A stretch of 64,000 bases of DNA from the NCBI GenBank assembly GCA_001414345.1, contig LLCB01000011.1:62001-126000 (forward strand). Reading direction: 5' to 3'. The notes beneath the pieces are model-generated. The model saw only the letters and a list, made by a program, of their open reading frames with translations. It had not been told where the DNA came from and made no database searches. This document shows, one piece after another, positions 11,588 to 22,937 of this stretch; the stretch's first letter is position 1, and every line of letters starts with the position of its first letter. This stretch comes from Hymenoscyphus infarciens (lineage: Eukaryota; Ascomycota; Leotiomycetes; Helotiales; Helotiaceae). Both the position numbers and the translations under genes were made by a program.

Positions 11588-13286
11588 ATTGGCTTTGACT
11601 GCTGTGTAGGAGGTAGGTGGATTGTCGGGTGGGCAAGCTTGAGGTTGGTTGCGAAGATAGGTTCGGTGCACGCGTGTGGAGCTTCGCGATAGTAGGGGCA
11701 AGTCAAGTGTGGGGTTGAGCTCAGAGCCTGAGGATCCAACTCGGCGCTGAGTGAATTGAAGCTGGAATACCCTCACTTTTACCCTTAATTCTCAGCACAG
11801 TATGTAAAACTACGGTATAGATAAAATGGTACCAGTAATACACAAGGAGTTTACGCAAATGATAATCCGCTTGGTAGACATCTTGGTGGAACACAAAGAA
11901 GTAGTTGAATTAATATAATCTACTACTAAGATACAACAAAACCACAAGTATATGGCTGATTTTTATTTCATCTATGCTCTAAAGTATTCCTCTTCGTTGG
12001 TAATTGAAGTACTTATTGTGGAACGATGGATCTTCAGGTCCGTCGTAAAGGCCTCAAATAAAATCTCAAGAGTTTAAGAGTGCTCTAGTTTGTGGTTGTA
12101 GTTTTATTGAAGTCCGGCGATAGCGCTCTTGAACCCAAAAAACAAGCTCTCCTTTGAAAATATATACAACTCAACACACAGGGTCGTGAAAATTTGAAAG
12201 TTTTTTTTAGATAGAAGCAAAATTGACTGATTAACAATGCTTCTGACTTTTAAAGGGTTAGATGCGATGTTATCCCAAAGTTAGGTGTAGGTTTGTATCG
12301 TTCAAGGCGGGTCCCGGAACTACATTTATTCTCAGTAAACTGGCTTGACAAATAAACCAGTGTTAAGGATATTTAAATTTTCCAACAGCATATGGGTACC
12401 TGTTGACTGTCCACCAAGTGCTTGTTCAAAGATAGTCCAGACCGCAAGCTTAAAAGTAAGAGTCTCGCTCGTCGTTCTAGGCACCCGTAGGTAGTAGGAT
12501 ATTCTTCTTTGACGTCTGGAGCAATTGAAGATATAATATGCAATCGGTTTAGTTATCCCTAGCACAATCAACTCGGGGTTTTCGGGAAATTCTAGCACAC
12601 CAAGTGTAGGCAAAACGATTGCCGTTGCCTTCCTAGCTGGATTGAGCCATCAAGTGGGAATCATTGATTTTACTATTGGCCCCTGGGTTTTATTCCTTCA
12701 CGTCGAGAGAAGAGTATGCGTATTTACGAATTTACGAATAGGTATAACCCTCCGGCACTCAAGCATACTGCACTGTATACTCTTGACAAACATCAAAAAC
12801 ACACACAATGTATCAATCCACATAATCAACACAAACACAGGACAAAGAGGGACTGCTATTTAGTCTAACTACAATCTCATGAGCCCCCTCCCCATCTCGA
12901 GCCTTTCCTCTCAAGTCAGCCAGAACCGAAGAACGACTTGATCTCAAGAGGCAAAAGAACTCGCTCAATGTCCACCGCTACCATCAAATCTATGACTTCG
13001 CCACACAATGCATGAAGTACGAAAGGGGAGAAGAAGAAGAAGAAAATATCGTCAGGTTCCCGCCAAGGGACAAGAAACCCAATGATTGTTTACAAAAAGA
13101 GGTGTTGGGGGAAATTTTCTCGCCGAAACAAAATCAACGTAACGCGCGCGAGTGGGGGAATTTGTGTTTTTGTTTGGGGGGAAAAGATAATGTATTTCGT
13201 GCAAAAGGGTTTCTCGTGACTTTCGTGGAAGGGGTCGTTACTTGGGTGGGTTGAATCCTCGATGCGTAAAGTTGACTATGAGTTGT
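11588..13286. other. Intergenic region, no supported gene
   Basis: About 1.7 kb between the Taf14 start and the RanBP1 stop, containing the Taf14 promoter and RanBP1 3' sequence. A 93-codon minus-strand open frame at 12332-12613 has a plausible amino-acid mix but begins with TTG and lacks any recognised domain. I see no repeats or RNA genes. Confidence 0.5.
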
Positions 13287-14394
13287 TTAAGACTTTGCGA
13301 AGAGAACCTCGTTATCTTGTTGAGCCTTGATGAATGCCTCTTTGAATTGGTTGGCGTCTGTGATCGACCCGTTAGTCATTGCATAACGATAAGAAAATGG
13401 GGCATTCAACTTACTTTCAGAGTTGGCGAATCGAATAGCGAGAGTTTGTGCCTCTGGCTCACCCTCACTGACATCGGCGGCAGCATTCCAAACCCAGCTT
13501 CGGTCTGATCCAACGTTGGGAGAGAGCTTCATCTCAGGGACGACTAGGGAAGTTAGCACCGTTTCCAAACAAAAACCCGGTCCTAGGGAGAAGCAACAGA
13601 TAGGCACATACTGTAGTGGTTGGCGCAAACCTTCAAAGTCTTGTCTCGGCGCATAACCAATCTGGTCTTCTGGTTCTCCTTGTGCTTCAAGAGTCTGACA
13701 TCACCAGTTCCACGCTCCTTCCACTCGTTATTACTCTTGTCGAACTTGAAGAGCTTGGCGCGCATCTTGAACATCTGCTCCTCGAGCTCTTCGTTGGTCT
13801 TGACTTCGACTTTCTCGGTGAGGCGGATGACTGGCTCAAAGTGAACGTCTTCAGACTCTGGTGCCTCGTCCTACACATCAAGAAAGGTCAGCAAACGTCC
13901 TTGCGCGTGTATACTCCCCGACTGCCATGGGTTCAAATTATTGGCATACCTCGGGGTTCTCTGAAGCAGCAGCCTCCTTCTGGGCCTTTGCAGATCCAGA
14001 GTTGTCGCCACGGTCCTCATCCTCAACCTTCTCCTTCTTGGCTCCTCCTCCGAACATGGAGAACACATTATCCTTAACACCTGCGGCGGCAGAGGTGACA
14101 GAGGTGGCAGCGGTGGTTGCAGCACTGGTGGCTTGCTCGGTCAAAGTCTGCGAAACAAATTTCATCGTCAGTAAAAAAAATCATGATACCCCTCCTCTTC
14201 CCCGCCAACCCCCCACCAAGCCAAAGCTCAAGCTTGGTCTTTCGCAACATCGCGACAAACGGGACTACTAGACGTACCGCGCTCTCCTCCTTCTTGGCAG
14301 ATCCTTCGGTGGTAGCAGAGCTAGTGGTAGGCTCGGTCTCCTTCTTCTCGATGACTGGATCAGCAGTAGTGCCGGCTCCTGTGGTGTCCGCCAT
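13287..14394 (-). CDS. yrb1: Ran-binding protein 1 (Yrb1/Sbp1)
   Basis: Co-activator of RanGAP that strips Ran-GTP from karyopherins at the cytoplasmic face of nuclear pores. Five exons: 14394-14278, 14147-13950, 13870-13612, 13543-13415 and 13357-13287, giving 257 residues. The N-terminal third is Thr/Ala/Glu-rich and probably disordered. The RanBD1 domain starts at about residue 110 with [20 protein letters not shown] and continues through [55 protein letters not shown], the [18 protein letters not shown] block and [18 protein letters not shown]. These are the hallmark Ran-contact segments. The short acidic/hydrophobic end is normal. Introns of 57-130 nt have standard borders. It is the same strand as Taf14 but separately transcribed. 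Confidence 0.94.
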
Positions 14395-15115
14395 CTTGAT
14401 GGGATTTATGAGGAATAAAGTTGGTGTGTAGCGTAAAGTAACAGGAAGCAGGGAGCAGTAAGATACTTGTGGATCGCGGTGTGGTCGGACAAAATGATGC
14501 AAGTTGTCAAATGTGGTTTGTCCTGCGAAGGTTGTTTTGTTTGGGTTGCAGCCCAACTGCGGCTCCCGTCGTGGACAACCTGTGGAAAACTTCGCTTAAA
14601 TGGACTAGCCTCGGGCGCTTATCGCTCATGGGTCTTCGCTATTCACTACATCATCTACCACGTGGCTTTTTAAGCGCATACTGTTGTTCTTGGTCTGTGG
14701 ACTGAAAGATGAATAAATTGCAACTTAATGGCACTCTCATATAAATAAAAAAAGTTCTCCACACAATTGGTATCACATCAAGAATTATAAGAATACAGTT
14801 GATGAGAAGGGTATGTTGCCATAACTAGAAAACGAAGAAACTATGATACCATCAATACACCACCCTAATAACTTGCCCTAGCCTTTCCGTTTGATATCTC
14901 TCGTCGCCAAATATGTGTCCCTTCAGTCTCTGGGAGTTAATGACTTTACATACTCAGCCTGTTGCTGGGTATACCTAATTCCATTCCATTCCTGACCTAC
15001 CCATCCATCCATCCCATCCATGATCCCAATCTCGCAAAACTCCAGATTGAAATAGCAAACCCCTTTCTCATTCATCATGTATCATTCGGAAAAAAAGCAA
15101 GACTAAAATATGTAG
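14395..15115. other. RanBP1 upstream region and 3' flank of the 900-residue gene
   Basis: No supported gene. The first 150 bases are the RanBP1 leader and promoter. The short open frames on the plus strand are antisense shadows or chance frames. Confidence 0.5.
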
Positions 15116-17818
15116 CTAAGCTTTCTGTGCCTTCTTCCCGCATCTCTTCTTCGGTGCCCCGGAGTTCTTTGCCGACTTCATCGCGTTCTTCGCCGTGTCC
15201 TTGACTCGGTTGAATTTCTTCTTCAATGCTTCCTTCCGAGCCTTGCGAGCCTCCTGACGTTTGGTCCGAATGGCTTCGTACGCAGCCTTCTTGTACTTGT
15301 GATACTCATCGTTCTTGCCCTGCATCTTGAGCCAAATCAACTTCGATTGGACCTGGGCCGATAGGATACCGTTGTTGATGGGTTCTTGGAGTTTGTTCAA
15401 ATTCTGCATTTTCTCAGCAAGCTTATTTTCCACTTCGGCAAGCTGAAGACCAACTTCTTTGGAGATGATGGCACTACGCTTGGCGGCCTCCAAGGACACC
15501 GATTTGGCAAGTCCAGTAAAACTTTCCGAGGCAGATGAAGCTTGTTCCATGGCAAGTTTTCTGGCTTCCTCGAGTCGATTCAAGGTGGCTTGCGATTGTA
15601 ATCGTGCGTCTTCAACTAATCTGTCGGCAGAAGAAATGAGTTCCGAGAATGGGTCGGTCACAGTTGCTTCATATGGGAATGATGTAATCTTTTCCAAGAT
15701 GTTTTGAAGTGCTTGAACCGCCGTAAGACCAAAATTGACCTCGAAAGTCTCGTTGACCTTTGGCTTCTTAGTAGTAACAATGGTGATGTTGAGGACGCCG
15801 TATGCCTCCTTCTTGGGCAACAACAACACGATCCCCTCATCAGAGCTGTAGGCACGCTCGGTATCCACAGTGTGGTTGTCTCTGGTGATATTGATGGAAA
15901 TGGCTTCCTTGTTGAGCCAGGTCAACTTGGTAGCCGAGGGGATCCGAATCAAGATTTCTCTATTTCCAAGGATCTCAGCGGAACACAAAGACTTGTTACC
16001 CTTTGCATTTTGCAATTTTGGTGAAGGCTTGCTGAGTTCCATGGATGGAACAACGGAGAGGCTGTTGGGTCCAGATGGCTGAGCATGCGTAACAGTAATG
16101 GTGCGTGTAGAAGTCGGTACTGTGACCAAGCTAGTGGCGGCAGTTGTACTTGGCGCATCTGCTGCACGGGTAAGAGACGAGGTAAAAAAGCTTGGTACGT
16201 CCGATACGATCTTACTATTGATAGAGATGGTACGTTGATTTGAATATCGATAACCCGGGATGGCCATCATGAGTGCTGGGATAACCGTCAAAAGAAGCAA
16301 CCCCAAACCCACCGGCATAAGAAGCTTTCGCCAATCTGCGTCATATTGAGCGCGGAGAGACCGAAGAAAGCCAACCTTACCCTGGCCAGGTGATGCATTT
16401 TCTGAATTGGATGATGCGTCGGCCTTTTTAGAAGTGGCAGAAACCTGTGGGTCATCAAGAGGTTCGTGAAAGCCAGTAAGATATGCAAGGTTTCGATTCA
16501 TTTGTCTGGCGTCGATATTCAAAAAAGAGGCAAGATCAATTGGAAGTCTTTGGTGAATCGTATTCATTCTGCCGTTTGAATCTCGAGATTCTAAACACAT
16601 ATGGATAGAGTGTTGATCCAAAGGCATAAACTGAGCACGGTCAAACATTTGCTTATGTGATATGACAATCGAAGGGATAAAGTGTCGAGTCATAAACTCT
16701 CTTGCGTATGCTCGAGTACGTCTGGCGTCAAAGTCATCACTGTCCGAGCAGTAGAAGACTGAGATATGAGGGAGTTCCCACTGTGGCTCGATAATATAAC
16801 CCTTTCCTTCTGGAACGGAATGGTACGAACGGTCCTCGGTTGTTAACTTGATGATCTCGGGTTGCTCAGGAGAATACTCAAACTTCTCTGCACGAGCAGA
16901 CATACAATCCTCGACCTTGATTTGGTAGCCTGAAGAATGCATGAGCTCAATCTCAGGGGTACGTTCAGAGCCAAATGCTGAAACCGGAACGACATTGTAT
17001 AGTTGTGAAGCAGAATCTCGGAGGTGTTTTGCTCGTTTGTCCCCAGCAATTGAAGCAGTCACTGTGCTGGCGAGCTTCACAATGATATCCTGCTTTGCCG
17101 AGTGACTGCCAACATAGAGTATGCGAAGAGGCTCTCGCGTAGAGAGGCCTTGTCGAGTCATGGTTTGGCGGATAGTAACAACCAAGCGTGGTGGGGCAGT
17201 TGGGAGTGCCATGTCTTTGGCTATTCTGGAGGTTTCGTCCTCGTCGAACTCAACCACTGTATGCTTGACCGAGACATTCTCCGCACCAAGATGAAATGGT
17301 TCCTCGAACTCGATTGATTGTGAAAGTGTTCGATCCATATCCTCGATAATGACCGCAGAGCTTCTGCCTATCGTGGGAGTCTCGAAAGCTTCCTCGACAG
17401 CTTGGTTGAAGCCTGGGAAAGGTTGGGTAGGAGCCTCATCCCCGCTATCATCACCACTCTGCTCTGTGTCTGCTAAGCTGGCAACGTCATCCGGACGACC
17501 GAAATCGGTCGAAGCAATGGATTCTGTCGTTGCATTGTCGGTTTGACTCTCGGTGTCTGTATCGATAAACTCGTAGGTAGAGTCCCCAAGGGCACTGCCG
17601 TCCTCGCTGCGTGCTGACATGCTGGCGGCCGCGATGCTCTCGACCCAAGTACTTACTCTTTGGTCTGCAGCGGGGGCCGTGGGTGCTACGGGGAAACGGA
17701 GAGATGTAGAGTCGGAGGGAGATTCACGGGTTGGTGTATGGTGGTTTATGTCGGTGTGTTTGGAGGAGATGGAGGAGGAGGAGGAGGAGGAGGCAGGAGA
17801 TCCGCTGGACGTTTCCAT
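15116..17818 (-). CDS. Large single-pass membrane protein of unknown function
   Basis: One uninterrupted 900-codon exon. I do not recognise the family. Residues 1-150 are Ser/Thr/Asp-rich and probably disordered, with a poly-serine run near 11-19. Residues about 205-450 look like a globular cytosolic domain (LRILYVGSHSAKQDIIVKLA; HISVFYCSDSDDFDARRTRA; FIPSIVISHKQMFDRAQFMP). A single strong hydrophobic segment lies at about 499-521 (LLMPVGLGLLLLTVIPALMM). After it come a Ser/Thr-rich stretch, a beta-rich region with several NxS/T sites, a long Ala/Glu/Lys helix at about 710-800 that could be a coiled coil, and a very basic tail (RRxxKK-type) to the end. NxT sites after the anchor suggest that side may be lumenal, but the lysine-rich end would be unusual there, so topology is uncertain. 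The function is unknown; length and composition argue strongly for a real gene. Confidence 0.88.
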   Translation of the reverse strand: METSSGSPASSSSSSSISSKHTDINHHTPTRESPSDSTSLRFPVAPTAPAADQRVSTWVESIAAASMSARSEDGSALGDSTYEFIDTDTESQTDNATTESIASTDFGRPDDVASLADTEQSGDDSGDEAPTQPFPGFNQAVEEAFETPTIGRSSAVIIEDMDRTLSQSIEFEEPFHLGAENVSVKHTVVEFDEDETSRIAKDMALPTAPPRLVVTIRQTMTRQGLSTREPLRILYVGSHSAKQDIIVKLASTVTASIAGDKRAKHLRDSASQLYNVVPVSAFGSERTPEIELMHSSGYQIKVEDCMSARAEKFEYSPEQPEIIKLTTEDRSYHSVPEGKGYIIEPQWELPHISVFYCSDSDDFDARRTRAYAREFMTRHFIPSIVISHKQMFDRAQFMPLDQHSIHMCLESRDSNGRMNTIHQRLPIDLASFLNIDARQMNRNLAYLTGFHEPLDDPQVSATSKKADASSNSENASPGQGKVGFLRSLRAQYDADWRKLLMPVGLGLLLLTVIPALMMAIPGYRYSNQRTISINSKIVSDVPSFFTSSLTRAADAPSTTAATSLVTVPTSTRTITVTHAQPSGPNSLSVVPSMELSKPSPKLQNAKGNKSLCSAEILGNREILIRIPSATKLTWLNKEAISINITRDNHTVDTERAYSSDEGIVLLLPKKEAYGVLNITIVTTKKPKVNETFEVNFGLTAVQALQNILEKITSFPYEATVTDPFSELISSADRLVEDARLQSQATLNRLEEARKLAMEQASSASESFTGLAKSVSLEAAKRSAIISKEVGLQLAEVENKLAEKMQNLNKLQEPINNGILSAQVQSKLIWLKMQGKNDEYHKYKKAAYEAIRTKRQEARKARKEALKKKFNRVKDTAKNAMKSAKNSGAPKKRCGKKAQKA

Positions 17819-19185
17819 GATCGTTAGCCTTGCGGGGTCATGTCATGTAAGGCGATGACGGTCGAGAAGGAACTGCAGGTAACTGTGCTATGCTGGGAGG
17901 CTGGAGATGAACGGGTGAACGTGAACGTGAACGTGAACTTGAAGGAAAGAAGCAGATGAAGAAGATGAAGAAGCCTACTTTTTAAATGTGGTGTGGAGGT
18001 GGGAAATTATTGCGTGCCAAACACCCAACTAAGGTCGTTGGTTCGCGGTCGTGGTGTCTGGAGCCTGGGGGGTAGTGCAGGTGGTCAAGACTACCGGGAC
18101 CGGGCGTGAAGTAGTAGGTAGTAGGTAGGTAGTAGGTAGGTAGTAGTCTCAGGAGGGAGAGCGATTAGTAGATGCGTCCAAGGGAGGAAGATCTCTTAGA
18201 GTCTTAGAGAGAAGAAGGATGGAGGCAGATGTCCAAACAGCCAAAGCGACAAGAGGTGAGGTTGGAGGAGAGTGCGCCAATTGTGGAAGAAGGGATGCTA
18301 GGTATGAAGCCTTGGGTCCCTTGGGTAGTAGACTAGTAGTCGTACTTATGAAGCAGGCTGGAGGCAGGCCCCCTCGGAGCTATATAAAGCGGCGGGCGAG
18401 ACCAGGCAGCCTCAAATACCGATTCACTTTTCTAACGACTAGTCACTGGTCTATTACTTTACTAGTTACCAGCCTTCAAGCGAGACACAAACCAACATTC
18501 GATCCTTCTATTTACTTACAAACTCTCTCAAATGCAATTGCTATACCTATAGCGCTCCCTCTTCCCCTGCCGCCTTTAGAGTGGCTCGGTGGAGGGGTAT
18601 CTTGACGAATCCCAGTCTCAAGCGATAAGAGCCTGGCCTGGCTGGCATCTTTGGAGGAGTCATCTGTTCACGACACCTTCTCCATAAATACCAATGCGAC
18701 ACGTTTTTCCAAAACAAATAGTGATAGGTCCTCCTACTGGTCCATACCTCTGTCCTTTGCAAATAACCTTCTTCTTCCTTCGAATGATGGCACGCTCACC
18801 ATGTCAGGTAAAAGCGTCTCGAAACTCGTGGCGCATTCATCGCGCCTTATCGGATTCAGGTGGGTCAGTCACATCAGTAAATCCACTCGGATAGAGGGGT
18901 CAATGAGCGGGATCCCGGGAGAGCGATAACGGATCATGATAAAAAGTCAACAATAAAGAATACATTTGGAGTTTGGAGTTTGGAAGGAAGAATGGTAAGC
19001 TCCCTCGTGTTTGGCCTTTCATTCGTGGCACAATGGACCTCTTGCTTTGGTCATCTTTTTGACTCTGCTTTTCTTAACCACAAGACGCGGGGTATCGTGT
19101 AACAAACTAAAAACAGTGCCTGTCCATCAAGGTAAGAGAGTGGGCAATGCTTCGTTGGTTATACGAAACAGTTTAGATTAATTAA
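17819..19185. promoter_or_regulatory. Long upstream region with simple repeats and an orphan TATA box
   Basis: It holds the promoter of the 900-residue gene. Simple repeats include GTGAAC units near 17917-17937 and AGTAGGT units at about 18111-18149. A good TATA-like TATATAAAG at 18379-18387 points rightwards on the plus strand, followed by a pyrimidine-rich, leader-like stretch to about 18540. Reading frames downstream (18219-18605, 18694-18894) are short and unrecognised, so no gene is called. Confidence 0.4.
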
Positions 19186-20110
19186 CGGTATTGTTCCAGA
19201 TGGTCTAGGAGAATTGGAAAGTTGAGTTCTTTATTCTTCTAAATTCTCTTAAACAATGTTTGCAATTATAAGAGTCTCTACCTATATATCTAAATAATAT
19301 ATAATTAAAGAATATTATTCTAGAGCGTTATCTTAGTTATAGACCGATTTATAAAGAGTAGGTTTTAGAAGTTTTATCACGTGAATTAAACCTTAGATAT
19401 CTCTCTATATCTCTAATTAGACTTAGACGCTTTCTACTTTTTATACTAAACTCTAAATCTTTATTCTAGAGTCTAAGAGACTTTAGAGATTACTTAAGTA
19501 AGACTTATACTATAAGGTTTATACTTTTAACTTTAAAGTAGTATATAACTCTTTTATATACTTATAAATTTAACTATTTATATTAATTATAAGTTTAATT
19601 ATTTATCTATTATAGATAATTTTCTTATTAGAAAACACTAAATATATAATTCTAGACTTATATTATTAAGACTTTTTTATAAAGACTTTCTTAGTTTTTA
19701 TATAAATAATAAAGAAAAAGTAAAGAGCTACTTTTTAAGTAAATAAGATCTTCTTTCTTTTCTTATTAAAAAACAAATATATAAAGTCTATTTTAAGTAC
19801 TAATAAAATAACTATAGACTTGAAAGAAAGCTCTAATTTAACTCTATAATCTACTTAAGTAGAGAGAAAATAATTAGTTAATTATCTAAGTTCTATCTCG
19901 TTACTTATATTACTATAGTTTAAAGAATAAGATAGTAATTTAATTATTTAGTCGTATTAGAGCTAGAAATATAAAGTTTAAACCGCGTTATACTAAGACA
20001 CGTGAGTTATATAGCACGACGAAGAGATAAGAAGACTACTAACTAGGACTCTTACGAGAGCTAAAGAGGAAGTGGAGTTCTTTACATCCATCTTTTAACA
20101 CTTACACGCT
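19186..20110. repeat. Small RIP-degraded AT-rich island
   Basis: About 0.9 kb of AT-rich sequence with stops in all frames, TpA excess and CpA/TpG scarcity, sharply bounded by normal DNA on both sides. No element can be identified. It lies between the orphan promoter region and the 3' end of the thiolase gene. Confidence 0.75.
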
Positions 20111-20356
20111 CACGGTAAAAAGAAAAGGCCTACTTAGCTCGTTGTTCCAGAGAACAATTTAAAATATCAAGCTAGAAATTTGGAACAATCAAGTTAGAAC
20201 GAAGCAGGTACGAACCTAATATTTACTCCCACTTTTTGTGTCCATCGGGAGGTATGTTCTCTCATGTTTGTCCAAGTTTCGTGATTTCAATAGCTGTTTA
20301 TTGCGGTACTAATACACCCCCACCCTCATCTTTATCCAAATCTCTCAACCCCACCC

Positions 20357-21850
20357 CTACTCAGCAACCCAAACTGCAGCCATACCCATTCCCGTCCCAA
20401 TACACATACTGGTCACGCCAACCTTCTCCCCTCTCCTTCTCAACTCATAGAGTAAAGTGCTGACCTGTCTTGCACCAGTACAACCCAAAGGATGACCAAA
20501 AGCAATTGCTCCTCCCTTGGGATTGATCTTCTTCTGATCCAACCCCAACTCATTCGCACACCAGAGACACTGACTAGCGAAAGCCTCATTGATCTCAAAG
20601 ATATCAACATCATCCTTGTTGATTCCCGTCTTCTCAAAGACCTTGGGGATAGATGCCCATGGACCGATACCCATAAGTAAAGGATCAACACCAGCCACAG
20701 AAGCAGCAACATATTTACCAAGAATTTGTTGGCCCAATTTCTCGGCTGTAGACCGCTTCATGAGAAGGACAGCTGCTGCACCATCGGAGATTTGACTTGC
20801 GTTTCCGGCGTGGATGGAGCCGTCTTTTGCGAATGCAGGCTTGATCTTGCCGAGACTTTCAGCAGTGATACCGGGTCGAACACCATCGTCTTTGCTGACT
20901 GTGATTTCTTTCTCGTCACCAGTCTTGGGGTCTTCCCATTTGACAGTTAGAGGGGCGATCTCCTCGTCGAAGAGACCAGCTTCTTGTGCTTTCAAAGCTT
21001 TCTGGTAAGAGCTAGCTGCGAAAGCATCTTGGTCTTTGCGGGGAACTTTACGGTCCTTGGCCATTTGTTCTGAAAGGACGCCCATGGGGACTTTGCAGTT
21101 TGCGGCAGCTGGATGGGATTCCAGAAGGTCCGAGAACTCGGTAACAGCACCAGGTCTATGGTTTTGTTAGTTTCGTCCAGAGATCATTTCCAAACTGGCA
21201 AAACAAAGGAACGGGGTAGCATTTCTTGCTGAAAAATGAATACGAGGTTTTCGACATACCCATATTGCAGACTCATGCTCTCAACTCCAGCTCCAACACC
21301 AATCTCAATCATCCCAGCACTAATCTGATTCGCAACATCCACACAAGCCTGAAGACCACTCGAACACTGTCTATTCAAACTCCGTACAGCAGTCTCAACT
21401 GGAAACCCAGCCGCGAGCGCCGCAGCTCTAAATTCCGTAGCTCCTCCTCCAGGAGGCAGCACACTTCCCACGGCAATATCCTCCACAAGTTTAGGATCAA
21501 TCTTCGATCGTTCAATCAGGGATTTGAATGCTCCGATGAGCAGATCTGCAGCGGCTGTATCTTTGAACCCACCCTTTCCGCCTTTCGTGAAGGCAGTCCG
21601 GAGACAGGCTGTTACTACGATCTATTTAGAAGTTAGTGGTGCTTGATTGTAGGTAGGGAAGGAGGGATAGTACATCATCAGGGTTCTTTTCCAATATCTT
21701 CGCTCTTCCTGAACTTCCTGAAGCACTCTTGGAACCAGCCAAGTGGCCGGAAACTTGTGTAAGGCGTTGCTGTGCTTGAATTCCCTTTCGTCAGCTTCTC
21801 TATTCCCCGAAACAAGCTAGAAAACATTATTCTGACATACCTGCGGACAT
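20357..21850 (-). CDS. Peroxisomal 3-ketoacyl-CoA thiolase
   Basis: Last step of fatty-acid beta-oxidation: cleaves 3-ketoacyl-CoA with CoA to acetyl-CoA and a shortened acyl-CoA. Four exons: 21850-21841, 21774-21674, 21621-21260 and 21155-20357, giving 423 residues. Residues 7-15, RLTQVSGHL, fit the PTS2 import signal R-L-x5-H-L exactly, so the enzyme is peroxisomal. Catalytic parts are present: the acyl-accepting Cys in NRQCSSGLQ, the His in GGAIAFGHPLGCTGAR, NEAFA, and the second Cys in CIGTGMGMA near the end. The 10-nt first exon (MSA plus one base) is joined to exon 2 through a TTCAAG acceptor; using the next CAG downstream would break frame and lose the PTS2. It is the tandem neighbour of glycerol kinase. 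Two CCTCGG-type hexamers lie upstream. The product is the POT1/FOX3 orthologue type. Confidence 0.95.
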
Positions 21851-21983
21851 TTTGAATAAAGGAGAAGTATAGACTTGTTATATAGATTCAAGAAATAATC
21901 TGTATAATTCAAAAGGAGGAGAGAAAGGAGTTTTGAGAGAGAGAAGGTTTGAATTTAGATGCTTTCGTGGTAAGAATGGAAAG

Positions 21984-21989
21984 CCGAGG
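21984..21989 (-). promoter_or_regulatory. Candidate FarA/FarB site (CCGAGG)
   Basis: CCGAGG on the plus strand, i.e. CCTCGG in the direction of the thiolase gene, about 135 bp upstream of its ATG. CCTCGG is the known core for the fatty-acid regulators FarA/FarB of Aspergillus nidulans, which control beta-oxidation genes. A hexamer is short, so this is only a candidate. Confidence 0.45.
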
Positions 21990-22392
21990 CCCATTTAGGC
22001 AGTGTTGATTGGCTGTATTTCAAGGTGGGTCCTACAACTTTCACATGTCGAAAAGAAAATCCGGGGAAACTGAAGATCACGAGGGAGAAGAAATAATAAT
22101 CAAGAGGAAAAAAGAGGTGAGCATTTGCATGTGCAACCAACTCATGAATAATGAGCATCTTGGCTGCTAAATTACTTTTGGGTTTGTTCGATTGGTTCAT
22201 TTGACAAGCATGCATAGCGTGGGCAATAAACGCTGCAGTAAATACTATCAGCTAAAAATAATTCAAGTTGCTCCTAGCGAAATAAATGAGTACAGTAGAG
22301 TAGATTAATAGGTAGGGTCCTACTCTACTCTAAAAGTGACTTTAAATAACTTAGAGTAGCGTCGAGCCGTGTATCAGAGAGGGTCTAGACCG

Positions 22393-22398
22393 CCTCGG
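22393..22398 (+). promoter_or_regulatory. Candidate FarA/FarB site (CCTCGG)
   Basis: A second copy of the CCTCGG hexamer, about 545 bp upstream of the thiolase ATG. Two copies in 1.1 kb is somewhat more than chance (about 0.5 expected on both strands), so the evidence is suggestive only. Confidence 0.35.
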
Positions 22399-22937
22399 AT
22401 AATTCATACTATACTAAAACCTTCTCATTCCACCACGCCACCACGCCTCCACGCTACTACGCTAACATGAGTAAGTAAGTTGTGAATTTACCAGTAAACC
22501 CAACTCTCTCGTGGTCCGGGGGCTAAAAACTTTTGCGAGCGAGTAAGCGGTAGCGGTAGATTGAACGAGTAACATAAAGAACCCTTTGCAACTAAATCGT
22601 GCTCTATGATATCTAAAACGCGTATATCCAAGTAAGATACCTTGGTTCTCAAAATAGTAGATGGAAGGTGCTCTACTCTTTTTGTGTTTTTTCAAATTTT
22701 GGTCAAGACGGCGCAAACTCTTACTGGATAATGAAAAGGACATCTGTAACTCTGCCATTATTAAAATCGAATCAAAAACATTATCTGGTATCTCTACTCT
22801 ACTCTATATATATTATACAACAGAAACAATATCTGTTCCTCGACTCGACGTCCGTAGATCGCCGCAAGCTCATTAATCATCAATTATCCCGAAACACCCA
22901 TGGCTCCCTCAACAATTACTCCTCTCCGCCATCTACT

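Larger units (their letters stand above)
21851..22937. promoter_or_regulatory. Thiolase upstream region
   Basis: About 1.1 kb between the thiolase start and the glycerol kinase stop. Besides the two fatty-acid-response hexamers listed separately, it has a small cluster of GAGTAG/CTACTC motifs at about 22288-22360. No coding feature is supported; small frames such as 21955-22215 lack conservation signs. Confidence 0.5.

Noticed and set aside
12332..12613. 93-codon minus-strand frame
   Set aside because: Begins with TTG, no ATG near the start and no recognised motif.
22288..22360. GAGTAG/CTACTC cluster resembling the subterminal motifs of the 29.8-kb element
   Set aside because: No TAGCGTG-type ends or 8-bp duplication could be found around it, so it is not called as another copy.
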